From Kordiimonas sp. SCSIO 12603 (GTDB taxonomy: Bacteria; Pseudomonadota; Alphaproteobacteria; Sphingomonadales; Kordiimonadaceae), in assembly GCF_024398035.1 (NCBI RefSeq), contig NZ_CP073748.1:2455520-2519519 (forward strand): 64,000 nt of DNA, written 5' to 3'. Both the position numbers and the translations under genes were made by a program. Positions 28,994 through 37,045 of the stretch are shown piece after piece. The notes under the pieces were generated by a model. It was not told where the DNA came from, made no database searches, and saw only the letters and a list, made by a program, of their open reading frames with translations. The first letter of the stretch is position 1, and every line of letters begins with the position of its first letter.

Positions 28994-30103
28994 CTAGAGC
29001 GCCATAGATTGCAAGTCATTCAGTGTCACAAACACCATAAAAATTAGCATTAAGGCCATTCCGGCAATAAAACTTGCCTCTTGAGCCTTCTTGCTAAGAG
29101 GCGAACCCTTAATCGCCTCCAACCCATAAAACACCAGATGTCCGCCGTCTAACACCGGAATCGGTAACAAATTAACAACGCCTAAATTAAGCGACAATAA
29201 GGCAAGAATTAGGATAAACCGCTCAAAACTAATAGCAGCAGCTTCCCCCACCATATTCGCTATTCTAGCTGGCCCACCCATCTCTTTTACTGAGCGGATA
29301 CCAAGAATCATCTGCCCCATTGAGGTAAGCATGATGTCAGCTGTTGAAATAGTTTGGCGAACGCCCTCCCCAAGTGCATCCAGCGGGCCTAAATTCAAAA
29401 CTTTCAATTGGCTGGAGCTAACACCAAGTCGTCCCAGCGGATACCTGTTTCCAAATCGATCTTCCATATACGTAATATCAAGCAAGACCGGGATTGCTAC
29501 TTGCTGGCCATTCCGATCAACAACCACATCTATAGTTCGTCCAGGATTTAACCTTACCTGCCCCTGAATATCACTAAACCGGTCTATAGAAGACCCATTG
29601 ACAGATAGAATACGATCTCCAGGTAGCAAACCTGCTTTTTCTGCAGCAGATTCAGCCTGAATTTGATTAATCACAGGCTCGGCAATTCTAATACCATATC
29701 CATAGGAGAAAGCTGCATACACAAGCACAGCAGCAATCAAGTTAACTGCGGGCCCAGCAAACACCACTAAAGCGCGTTGCCAAACTGGTTTATAATGGAA
29801 GCATTCGGCTTTTTCTTTTTCTGTAAGCCCTTCAGGAATATCACCGGGGTTACTGGCAGCTGACGCATCACCAAAGAACTTTACATACCCACCAAGCGGA
29901 ATAGCACTAATTCGCCAGCGGGTACCTGATTTGGCGGTCCGGCCCCATATCTCTTTTCCCATACCGATGGAAAAAGTATCAACACGAATACCGAACAAAC
30001 GCGCTACAGAATAATGGCCCCATTCATGGATAAAGACCAATACGCTAAAGCCGCCAAGGAAAGCGATAATAGTTAAAAACAAACCTGGACCTTCAGTTTC
30101 CAT
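28994..30103 (-). CDS. rseP: RseP family site-2 metalloprotease
   Basis: An intramembrane zinc protease that in other bacteria cuts the anti-sigma factor RseA and removes signal peptides. The 369-residue protein has the zinc motif HEWGH (His26, Glu27, His30) in the first membrane helix, one PDZ domain around residues 125-200, and the third zinc-ligand motif LDGGH near the C-terminus. Only one PDZ domain is seen, while E. coli RseP has two. GAGGAA precedes the ATG. It lies between dxr and bamA as in many proteobacteria. Confidence 0.96.
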   Translation of the reverse strand: METEGPGLFLTIIAFLGGFSVLVFIHEWGHYSVARLFGIRVDTFSIGMGKEIWGRTAKSGTRWRISAIPLGGYVKFFGDASAASNPGDIPEGLTEKEKAECFHYKPVWQRALVVFAGPAVNLIAAVLVYAAFSYGYGIRIAEPVINQIQAESAAEKAGLLPGDRILSVNGSSIDRFSDIQGQVRLNPGRTIDVVVDRNGQQVAIPVLLDITYMEDRFGNRYPLGRLGVSSSQLKVLNLGPLDALGEGVRQTISTADIMLTSMGQMILGIRSVKEMGGPARIANMVGEAAAISFERFILILALLSLNLGVVNLLPIPVLDGGHLVFYGLEAIKGSPLSKKAQEASFIAGMALMLIFMVFVTLNDLQSMAL

Positions 30104-30115
30104 GCTTTCCTCGGA

Positions 30116-31276
30116 TTACTTAGCATATACATCAAGAAACGAAGAAGCTAACCTCCTAGCTTCCTGATCAATTTCAAACACATTCGTCAGGGAATGTGGC
30201 GCTTTCATGTCAGATTTCTCAAGGGTCCTTGAAACAAGCTCTGGAACTGCAAGAAATGGTATATTTTCTTTGAGGAAAGCATCTACAGCCACCTCATTTG
30301 CCGCGTTTAGAACTGTAGTAGCAGCACCACCAATATATAAAGCCTCTTTAGCTAGTGCCAAACAGCGGAATTTATCATAATCCGGTTCCTGGAACGTCAA
30401 TTGGCCTATTTCTGCTAAATTCAGCTTTTTTGCAGGTGTAGAGATACGGTCGGGCCAAGCAAGACATGACGCAATAGGCACAACCATATCTGGAGAGCCA
30501 AGCTGAGCCAACGTACTACCATCAATATATTCAACCATCGAATGTATAACGGATTGAGGGTGAACAAGGACATCAATCTGTTCTTTATCAACGGGGAACA
30601 AGTGATAAGCCTCAATTACTTCTAGGCCCTTGTTCATCATAGTAGCCGAATCTACTGAAATTTTAGCACCCATATCCCAATTTGGATGCGCAACTGCTAG
30701 GGCTGGCGTAATGTTTTTCAGCTCGGTTAATTCCCTATTTAGGAATGGGCCACCAGACGCAGTCAGAATCAATCTAGATACTGTTTGTGCGTGGTCTGCA
30801 TCAAACACCTGAAAGATCGCATTGTGCTCACTATCAACGGGTAAAAGCGTTGAATTATGAGCTTCCAACTCTTTCATCATCAAGTCGCCTGCACACACAA
30901 GGCATTCTTTATTGGCAAGGGCGATAGTTGCCCCGCGCCTTACTGCGGTAAGTGTTGGCCTTAGTCCAGCTGCTCCAACGATTGCAGCCAAAACCATATC
31001 TGAAGGATAAGCTGCTGCCTCTAGCAAACCTTGTTCGCCAGCAGCAACTTCTATACCTGAACCTTGAAGACGTTCTTTAAGCTCAGTTAATTTGGTTTCA
31101 TCCCCAATCACAGCAAGGTTAGCGTTGAACTCCAATGCCAGCGCGGCAAGTTCCGCTACTCTGCTAAATGCGGTTAACGCCCGTACCTCAAATTTACCCG
31201 GATGCTTGCGGATAAGTTCCAGTGTGCTTTGCCCTACTGAACCAGTAGCCCCCAATAAACTTATCGTTTTTGTCAT
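30116..31276 (-). CDS. dxr: 1-deoxy-D-xylulose-5-phosphate reductoisomerase
   Basis: Makes methylerythritol 4-phosphate, the committed step of the non-mevalonate isoprenoid pathway. The 386-residue protein has the NADPH-binding motif LLGATGSVGQSTLELI at the N-terminus, LANKECLVCAG, the metal-binding VDSEHNAIFQ segment and the SVDSATMMNKGLEVIEA motif. It is 11 nt downstream of cdsA and 12 nt upstream of rseP; its product ultimately feeds UppS. Confidence 0.97.
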   Translation of the reverse strand: MTKTISLLGATGSVGQSTLELIRKHPGKFEVRALTAFSRVAELAALALEFNANLAVIGDETKLTELKERLQGSGIEVAAGEQGLLEAAAYPSDMVLAAIVGAAGLRPTLTAVRRGATIALANKECLVCAGDLMMKELEAHNSTLLPVDSEHNAIFQVFDADHAQTVSRLILTASGGPFLNRELTELKNITPALAVAHPNWDMGAKISVDSATMMNKGLEVIEAYHLFPVDKEQIDVLVHPQSVIHSMVEYIDGSTLAQLGSPDMVVPIASCLAWPDRISTPAKKLNLAEIGQLTFQEPDYDKFRCLALAKEALYIGGAATTVLNAANEVAVDAFLKENIPFLAVPELVSRTLEKSDMKAPHSLTNVFEIDQEARRLASSFLDVYAK

Positions 31277-31287
31277 TATTCTTCGCC

Positions 31288-32100
31288 TTAACTCACAGAC
31301 AAATAATTAAGGGCTATAACTGCAGCTGGTGCAGCAAAGACCAAGCCATCAACACGATCAAGGATACCACCATGGCCAGGGATCAGGGCACCAGAATCTT
31401 TAATACCAAAACGGCGTTTAATTGCACTTTCGTATAAGTCACCAATCTGAGCAATAAATGCTAGTACAAACCCAGCGAAAGAAAGAAGATAAATATCATT
31501 CCAAGCAAAGACCCATGAGATCACAGCAGATACTAAAGCAGCTAATAGCATGCCTCCTATAAGTCCCGCCCAGGTTTTCTTAGGGCTAACTTTGGGGGCT
31601 AGTTTAGGGCCGCCAATGGATTTGCCCGCGAAATAGCCGCCAACATCCATAGCCCAAACCGAAATAAACACCCAAAACACAAGCAATCCATGCGCATCTT
31701 GCATGCGCAGTAGAGCAATACTGAACAGCGCCACAAACAAATAGACAGCACCAATGAACGTAGCTTTACTTTTAGCTCCTTCAACAGGACAGATTAACCC
31801 GATAGCCAAGAAACAAACCACTATCAGGCTAATAATCTCCTCCGCGTATCCATGCCAAGTTATTTCAGACGATATAGCTATTGCTGGCGCAAAAAGGGTT
31901 ACGGCAATTAAAGTCCCATGAGAAAGTAACGAATTATTATCCGTCATTTTATTCCACTCAAGCGACATTAAAACGCCACCAAGCACAAGAAATCCATAGA
32001 ACCACCAGCCGCCCAGATAAATTACACCCAATACTATTGGGAGCAGCGAGACAGCTGAAACCACTCTTTTAAAAAGATTATCTGAAAGTCCTAGAGGCAT
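31288..32100 (-). CDS. cdsA: Phosphatidate cytidylyltransferase
   Basis: Makes CDP-diacylglycerol for phospholipid synthesis. The 270-residue protein has about seven or eight transmembrane helices and the C-terminal family signature with SAIKRRFGIKDSG and PGHGGILDRVD (about residues 220-250). It sits between uppS and dxr with short gaps. Confidence 0.95.
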   Translation of the reverse strand: MPLGLSDNLFKRVVSAVSLLPIVLGVIYLGGWWFYGFLVLGGVLMSLEWNKMTDNNSLLSHGTLIAVTLFAPAIAISSEITWHGYAEEIISLIVVCFLAIGLICPVEGAKSKATFIGAVYLFVALFSIALLRMQDAHGLLVFWVFISVWAMDVGGYFAGKSIGGPKLAPKVSPKKTWAGLIGGMLLAALVSAVISWVFAWNDIYLLSFAGFVLAFIAQIGDLYESAIKRRFGIKDSGALIPGHGGILDRVDGLVFAAPAAVIALNYLSVS

Positions 32101-32112
32101 TGCTGAATGTCT

Positions 32113-32853
32113 TTACGGCCTGCCGCCATAACGGCGATCTCTTGAAAGAAAGGTTTCTACAGCTTCACTAAAATGCTGTTTAGTAAAATCAGGCCATAAT
32201 GTATCAAGGAATAGAAACTCTGTGTAAGCGCTCTGCCAAAGAAGGAAATTAGAAAGCCTCATCTCACCACTTGTTCTGATCATCAGATCGGGATCAGGTA
32301 AATCTGATGTAAACATAAGTGAATTCAGGGTATTTTCATTAATCTCTTCAGGCTTAATGGTGCCATTTTGCACCATCACAGCAAGCCCTTTGCTAGCCTC
32401 AACGATTTCCTCACGGCTTCCATAGCTAAGTGCAATGGTAAAAGTAAGTCTCGTATTATTAGCAGTCAACTCTTCGGCCTGAAGGATTCTTTCCTTAATA
32501 TCCTCAGAAAGTCGACCACGGTTACCAATAACATTAAGTCTGATATTTTCTTTATGAAGCGATTTAACTTCTTTGGACAGATATAGCTTCAGCAAACCCA
32601 TTAAATCGCTTACTTCTTCCGCTGAACGGTTCCAGTTCTCGGAAGAAAAAGCGTAAATGGTTAGAAACTCTACACCAGCCTCTACTGCCCCTTCGATGGC
32701 TTCCCTCACGGCTTCCGCGCCGCGTTTATGGCCCAGCGCTCTGGGAAGCTTACGCTTTTGGGCCCAGCGCCCATTGCCATCCATAATGATAGCAACATGT
32801 TTAGGCGCTGAAGATTGACCCGTTTCAGTAATCGGAGAAGCAGAAAAAGCCAT
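32113..32853 (-). CDS. uppS: Isoprenyl transferase (undecaprenyl diphosphate synthase)
   Basis: Adds isoprene units to farnesyl diphosphate to make undecaprenyl diphosphate, the lipid carrier for peptidoglycan. The 246-residue cis-prenyltransferase has the catalytic Asp25 in IIMDGNGRWAQKR, GHKRGAE, the TIYAFSSENWNR segment and the C-terminal region PDLMIRTSGEMRLSNFL. It starts one nt after the frr stop. Confidence 0.97.
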   Translation of the reverse strand: MAFSASPITETGQSSAPKHVAIIMDGNGRWAQKRKLPRALGHKRGAEAVREAIEGAVEAGVEFLTIYAFSSENWNRSAEEVSDLMGLLKLYLSKEVKSLHKENIRLNVIGNRGRLSEDIKERILQAEELTANNTRLTFTIALSYGSREEIVEASKGLAVMVQNGTIKPEEINENTLNSLMFTSDLPDPDLMIRTSGEMRLSNFLLWQSAYTEFLFLDTLWPDFTKQHFSEAVETFLSRDRRYGGRP

Positions 32854-32854
32854 G

Positions 32855-33412
32855 CTATACCTGCATGATCTCTTTTTCTTTCACGCCGAGCATTTCATCA
32901 ACCTGCCCAACAAATTTGTTAGTTAGGTCCTGAACTTCATCGGCGTACATTTTATGATCATCTTCGCTGATAGATTTATCTTTTTCAGCTTTCTTTAACG
33001 TGTCCATACCGTCGCGGCGTACGTTACGGATAGCGATACGAGCTTGTTCAGCATATTTAGCTGCAACTTTCGCCAGTTCTGCACGGCGCTCCTGATTAAG
33101 TTCAGGAATTGGCACACGAACAAGTTGTCCGTCCAGCATTGGGTTCAAACCAAGGCCTGCATTACGAATAGCTTTTTCAACAGCTGAAGCGTTTGCTTTA
33201 TCCCAAACCTGTACTGAAAGCATACGTGGCTCTGGAACAGATACAGTACCAACCTGATTAATAGGCATATTGGCGCCATATACATCTACAACCACAGTAT
33301 CAAGAAGGCTTGTGCTCGCACGGCCTGTACGAAGGCCAGCAAATTCGCTTTTCAGTGATTCAGTCGCACCGTTCATGCGGCGCTCAATATCGTCTAGATC
33401 AATATCGCTCAT
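32855..33412 (-). CDS. frr: Ribosome recycling factor
   Basis: Splits post-termination ribosomes together with EF-G. The 185-residue protein is of standard length and shows the family features: LRTGRAS near residue 28, the [13 protein letters not shown] segment, [23 protein letters not shown] and VRRDGMD. It follows pyrH after 6 nt, so pyrH-frr-uppS-cdsA-dxr-rseP-bamA-skp-fabZ can form one unit. Confidence 0.98.
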   Translation of the reverse strand: MSDIDLDDIERRMNGATESLKSEFAGLRTGRASTSLLDTVVVDVYGANMPINQVGTVSVPEPRMLSVQVWDKANASAVEKAIRNAGLGLNPMLDGQLVRVPIPELNQERRAELAKVAAKYAEQARIAIRNVRRDGMDTLKKAEKDKSISEDDHKMYADEVQDLTNKFVGQVDEMLGVKEKEIMQV

Positions 33413-33418
33413 TTATTT

Positions 33419-34141
33419 TTACTCCTCACCCACGACTGTACATGTGCCACCACCCTGCAGCACATTTACAAGTTCATCTTGGGCATGAATAGAAAAGACA
33501 ACAATTGGAATATTATTTTCACGGCTAAGGGAAATCGCAGAAGCATCCATTACCTTCAGGTCTTGCTTCAACACATCCATATAGCTCAAATTCTCATAGC
33601 GAACAGCGTTTGGATCTTTCTTAGGATCGGCATTATAAACACCATCCACCTGCGTACCTTTAAGAAGGGCATTACAGTTCATTTCAGCAGCTCTTAGAGC
33701 AGCAGCTGTATCGGTCGTGAAAAACGGGTTACCGGTACCCGCCGCAAAGATCACTACCCGGCCCTTTTCAAGATGGCGAATGGCACGACGGCGAATATAT
33801 GGTTCGCTTACACTTGCCATCGGAATAGCAGAGAGAACACGTGTATCAACACCGATTTTCTCAAGGGCATTCTGAAGCGCCAGTGCATTCATAACCGTCG
33901 CTAACATGCCCATATAATCCGCTGTAGAACGGTCCAAACCTTCAGCTGCACCCTTGAGGCCACGGAAGATATTACCGCCACCTACAACAACACATACTTC
34001 TGTTCCAATTTCGCGCGCTTGCTGAATTTCACCAGATACACGGGCAGCAGTTTCAGGGTCGATACCATATGAGCCATTGCCCATAAGCGCTTCGCCCGAA
34101 AGCTTAAGTAGAACGCGTTTATATTTTGGTTCTGTAGACAT
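33419..34141 (-). CDS. pyrH: UMP kinase
   Basis: Phosphorylates UMP to UDP, the step that leads to the PyrG substrate UTP. The 240-residue amino-acid-kinase fold has [11 protein letters not shown] at the N-terminus, the [11 protein letters not shown] glycine loop and the [11 protein letters not shown] region. The ATG at 34139-34141 has AGGGGGGA eight nt upstream; a frame start 16 codons earlier is unlikely. The 120-nt leader up to the tsf terminator holds three stem-loops. Confidence 0.97.
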   Translation of the reverse strand: MSTEPKYKRVLLKLSGEALMGNGSYGIDPETAARVSGEIQQAREIGTEVCVVVGGGNIFRGLKGAAEGLDRSTADYMGMLATVMNALALQNALEKIGVDTRVLSAIPMASVSEPYIRRRAIRHLEKGRVVIFAAGTGNPFFTTDTAAALRAAEMNCNALLKGTQVDGVYNADPKKDPNAVRYENLSYMDVLKQDLKVMDASAISLSRENNIPIVVFSIHAQDELVNVLQGGGTCTVVGEE

Positions 34142-34158
34142 AATTGTCCCCCCTGACA

Positions 34159-34252
34159 CCAACATAGGCTGTTGGCAGCTTAGCCTCAACTAATGTTGTT
34201 GGCTAGTTAAGTTTTCATCTTTATTTTTAATCGCTTGAGCCCAACAAGCGAT
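34159..34252 (-). promoter_or_regulatory. Three stem-loops in the pyrH leader
   Basis: On the minus strand, in order: ATCGCTTG/CAAGCGAT (34230-34237 with 34245-34252, perfect 8 bp), TAGCC-CAAC/GTTG-GGCTA (34181-34190 with 34195-34205, small bulges) and CCAACA/TGTTGG (34159-34164 with 34170-34175, perfect 6 bp). The last ends about ten nt before the pyrH Shine-Dalgarno. None has a T-tract, so they are not terminators. No known riboswitch class is recognised. Confidence 0.45.
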
Positions 34253-34261
34253 GTAGTGGTC

Positions 34262-34298
34262 AAAAAAAACCCAGAGGAAAGTCCCCTGGGTCTTTTTT
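34262..34298 (-). terminator. Intrinsic terminator of rpsB-tsf
   Basis: A stem ACCCAGAGG/CCCCTGGGT (one mismatch) at 34270-34291 is followed on the minus strand by eight T residues, 18 nt past the tsf stop. The T-run on the other strand is also long. Confidence 0.88.
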
Positions 34299-34315
34299 AT
34301 TGATTTGCACGAATA

Positions 34316-35245
34316 TTATGCGCCTGCTACAGCAGCAACTTCCGCAGCGAAATCTTCTTCTTTTTTCTCGATACCGTCGCCAACTTCCATACGAACGTAT
34401 GAAACTAGCTCGATGTCTGTACCAGCTTCTTTAGCAGCAGCTTTCACAACGTCAGCGATTTTAGTTTCGCCATCAATTACGAAGGTTTGGTGCAGAAGAA
34501 CGATTTCTTCAAGGTACTTACGCATACGACCAACAATCATCTTTTCGATGATATTCTCAGGCTTACCAGATTCGCGAGCCTTATCCATCTGAACTTGCTT
34601 CTCACGCTCTAGAATTGTTGGGTCTAGATCGTCTTCAGAAAGAGACGCTGGGTTTGCAGCAGCAATATGCATCGCAAGCTGTTTACCTAGTGGCGCAAGA
34701 ACATCTGCAGAAGCAGAAGACTTAAGACCAACTAGCACAGCAATTTTACCCATGCCGTCAGCTACAGCACCGTGGATATATGAAGCAACCATGCCTTCTT
34801 CAACTTCAAGAGTTGCAGCGCGGCGGATGTTCATGTTCTCACCAATAGTTGCGATATTATCAGTTAGTACTTCACCAACTTTTTTATCAGCACCAGGGTA
34901 AGCAGCATCTTTAATTGCTTCAGCGTCTGTAGCGCCAGTTCCAAGAACAACGCCAGCAAGGTCAGCAACAAAGCTCTGGAACTGTTCGTTACGAGCAACG
35001 AAATCAGTCTCAGAGTTTACTTCAATAACAGCAGCTTTAGCGCCAGCAGCTTTCATAGCTACAAGACCTTCAGCAGCAACACGGCTAGATTTCTTTGCAG
35101 CAGCAGAAAGACCTTTAGTACGTAGCCAATCAACAGCAGCCTGTAGATCGCCGTCTGTTTCAGCTAGTGCTTTTTTACAATCCATCATGCCTGCGCCAGA
35201 TTGTTCACGCAGTTCTTTAACGAGAGCGGCAGTAATTTTTGCCAT
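34316..35245 (-). CDS. tsf: Elongation factor Ts
   Basis: Nucleotide exchange factor for EF-Tu. The 309-residue protein has the N-terminal UBA-like domain ([20 protein letters not shown]), the [10 protein letters not shown] motif that contacts EF-Tu, and two further core subdomains. GAAGGGG precedes the ATG. It follows rpsB after a 98-nt spacer with a strong hairpin. Confidence 0.98.
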   Translation of the reverse strand: MAKITAALVKELREQSGAGMMDCKKALAETDGDLQAAVDWLRTKGLSAAAKKSSRVAAEGLVAMKAAGAKAAVIEVNSETDFVARNEQFQSFVADLAGVVLGTGATDAEAIKDAAYPGADKKVGEVLTDNIATIGENMNIRRAATLEVEEGMVASYIHGAVADGMGKIAVLVGLKSSASADVLAPLGKQLAMHIAAANPASLSEDDLDPTILEREKQVQMDKARESGKPENIIEKMIVGRMRKYLEEIVLLHQTFVIDGETKIADVVKAAAKEAGTDIELVSYVRMEVGDGIEKKEEDFAAEVAAVAGA

Positions 35246-35291
35246 TGGAGTTCCCCTTCAAGATCTCACACTCAGTGTAATTAGATAAGTG

Positions 35292-35320
35292 CTCCGGGCT
35301 ATAACCAGCCACCCGGAGCG
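35292..35320 (-). promoter_or_regulatory. GC-rich hairpin between rpsB and tsf
   Basis: A perfect 8-bp stem GCTCCGGG/CCCGGAGC (35292-35299 with 35313-35320) lies 24 nt past the rpsB stop and has no T-tract. It may stop part of the transcripts or block 3' exonucleases, which would let S2 and EF-Ts differ in amount. Confidence 0.5.
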
Positions 35321-35343
35321 GATACAATAGAATTGTTACTGAA

Positions 35344-36138
35344 TTATGCTGTTGCTTCTTCAGTAGCTGCTTCTTCTGCAGGAGCGGCTTCTTCAGCTAC
35401 TTCTTCTGCAGCTTCTTCAGCGGCACCAAGGTCAACGCCTTGTGCAGCAAGATCAGCTTGAATACCGTCAAGAACAGCATCAGAGATCAGATCAGTATAA
35501 AGACGAATAGCGCGTGTTGCGTCGTCGTTACCTGGAACTGGGTAATCAATGCCGTCTGGCTTAGAATTTGTATCGATAACACCAACAACTGGAATACCAA
35601 GACGCTTAGCTTCAGCAATTGCAATGTCGTCACGGTTAGTGTCAACAACAACGATAATGTCTGGAAGACCGCCCATGTCCTGAATACCGCCAAGAGAAAG
35701 CTCTAGCTTGTCGCGCTGGCGAGTCATCTGAAGAGTTTCTTTCTTAGTCAGGCCTGTGTGCTCTTGGCTAAGAACTTCATTAAGCTCTTTAAGACGCTTA
35801 ATAGACTGGCTGATTGTCTGCCAGTTTGTAAGCATACCACCGAGCCAACGGTGATTTACATAGTATTGGCCACAACGCTGGGCAGCTTCTGCAACGATTG
35901 GAGAAGCTTGACGCTTTGTACCAACGAAAAGAACGCGACCACCACCTGATACTTTATCACGAACAGCTTGAAGCGCGCGTGTCAGGTATGGAACTGTTTG
36001 AGAAAGGTCAATGATATGAATGCCGTTGCGCTCGCCAAAGATGAACGGAGCCATCTTAGGATTCCAACGGTGTTTCTGGTGACCAAAGTGTACGCCTGCT
36101 TCTAGAAGGGCGCGCATATCGACTACTGGCATTGCCAT
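35344..36138 (-). CDS. rpsB: 30S ribosomal protein S2
   Basis: Small-subunit protein needed for S1 binding. The 264-residue protein has the family start [20 protein letters not shown], the FVGTKRQAS segment and [14 protein letters not shown]. Its C-terminal 35 residues form an Ala/Glu-rich tail ([16 protein letters not shown]), common in alphaproteobacterial S2. GGAG lies eight nt before the ATG. The 154-nt region before it has a TATAAT at 36266-36271 (minus strand). Confidence 0.98.
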   Translation of the reverse strand: MAMPVVDMRALLEAGVHFGHQKHRWNPKMAPFIFGERNGIHIIDLSQTVPYLTRALQAVRDKVSGGGRVLFVGTKRQASPIVAEAAQRCGQYYVNHRWLGGMLTNWQTISQSIKRLKELNEVLSQEHTGLTKKETLQMTRQRDKLELSLGGIQDMGGLPDIIVVVDTNRDDIAIAEAKRLGIPVVGVIDTNSKPDGIDYPVPGNDDATRAIRLYTDLISDAVLDGIQADLAAQGVDLGAAEEAAEEVAEEAAPAEEAATEEATA

Positions 36139-36271
36139 GCTATATACTCCTTTTCCGGTTAAGCCTCCGCAGGGATGCGCCTCATCTTTGAGACACCGGA
36201 TGGCCGATCAACAACTCGAAGAACTGCCTTCCCTACGTGTGAAGTCGCGGCCCATATAGGCCGGTATTATA
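36139..36271 (-). promoter_or_regulatory. rpsB leader with a TATAAT element
   Basis: TATAAT is at 36271-36266 on the minus strand; no good -35 is seen 16-18 nt upstream, where the NUDIX gene ends. A transcript from here would have a GC-rich leader of about 120 nt containing small self-complementary segments (for example CGCA/TGCG near 36168). In E. coli the rpsB leader is the target of S2 autoregulation; a similar role here is inference. Confidence 0.35.
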
Positions 36272-36292
36272 TAAAGATCAAGTGTTTTCTGC

Positions 36293-37045
36293 TTATTTTG
36301 CAGCTTCTACAGCCATCTCTTTCATAGTGGCCTGTGTAACGCCGTAACCGCATTCTTCAGAAATGGTCAATTTCATACCATTTTCATCCATACCAATTAC
36401 CGGAAGCGTGCGAACGACTTTCGCATCCTCGGCTTGTTCCAGCGCTTCTTCGACAGAGCTAGCCCGTGCAAGTTTCATAAGATTCAAACGGGTCGGGAAC
36501 ATAAGCGGCACTTTATCATGATCCCACTCATCTAGAATAGCACGAGGGCTTACCCAGCGAAGTGAAATCGCTTCATTACCATCATGCTCAGCTGTTTGTC
36601 CGTTATGAGGAACAATGTAAAAATGTGTATCAAAACGGCGTGGGATTGGCTCGGGTGTTACCCAGTGGGCGAAATGCACAAGCTTTGAAGTAGCCAACTG
36701 ATCTCCATTTTCAGAGAGTAACTCTACGAGTTTCCTACCTGATGGCTGTGTATCTCTATCAACTACCGAATAATAAATACCCGCTTCTTCATAAAGCTCT
36801 CTTAAAACAGCAACCTTGAACGCAACATCCTGTTCATTGGTTTCACTATCTGTATAACGTTCAACAAACTCTGGTTCGCTATCTGCCACATCTACTTTAC
36901 CGCCAGGGAATACAAATGCTCCCGGTGCAAACTTCATGGTTTTAGCGCGCTCTGTCATTAAAACTTCGAGCCCAGCTTCACCGTCTCGAACAAGTAAAAC
37001 AGATGCTGCAGGAAGCGGTGTTACTATTTTCTGACCATTAGCCAT
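36293..37045 (-). CDS. NUDIX hydrolase
   Basis: A 250-residue member of the NUDIX pyrophosphohydrolase family. The box is seen as FPGGKVD, then an insertion of about 25 residues, then the core RELYEEAGI. The N-terminal part VLLVRDGEAGLEVLMTERAK and the long insertion resemble the NUDT8/NUDT19-like group that includes CoA diphosphatases, but the substrate cannot be fixed from sequence. Its start overlaps the dnaE stop by one nt (TAATG), so translation is coupled to the replicative polymerase. Confidence 0.9.
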   Translation of the reverse strand: MANGQKIVTPLPAASVLLVRDGEAGLEVLMTERAKTMKFAPGAFVFPGGKVDVADSEPEFVERYTDSETNEQDVAFKVAVLRELYEEAGIYYSVVDRDTQPSGRKLVELLSENGDQLATSKLVHFAHWVTPEPIPRRFDTHFYIVPHNGQTAEHDGNEAISLRWVSPRAILDEWDHDKVPLMFPTRLNLMKLARASSVEEALEQAEDAKVVRTLPVIGMDENGMKLTISEECGYGVTQATMKEMAVEAAK

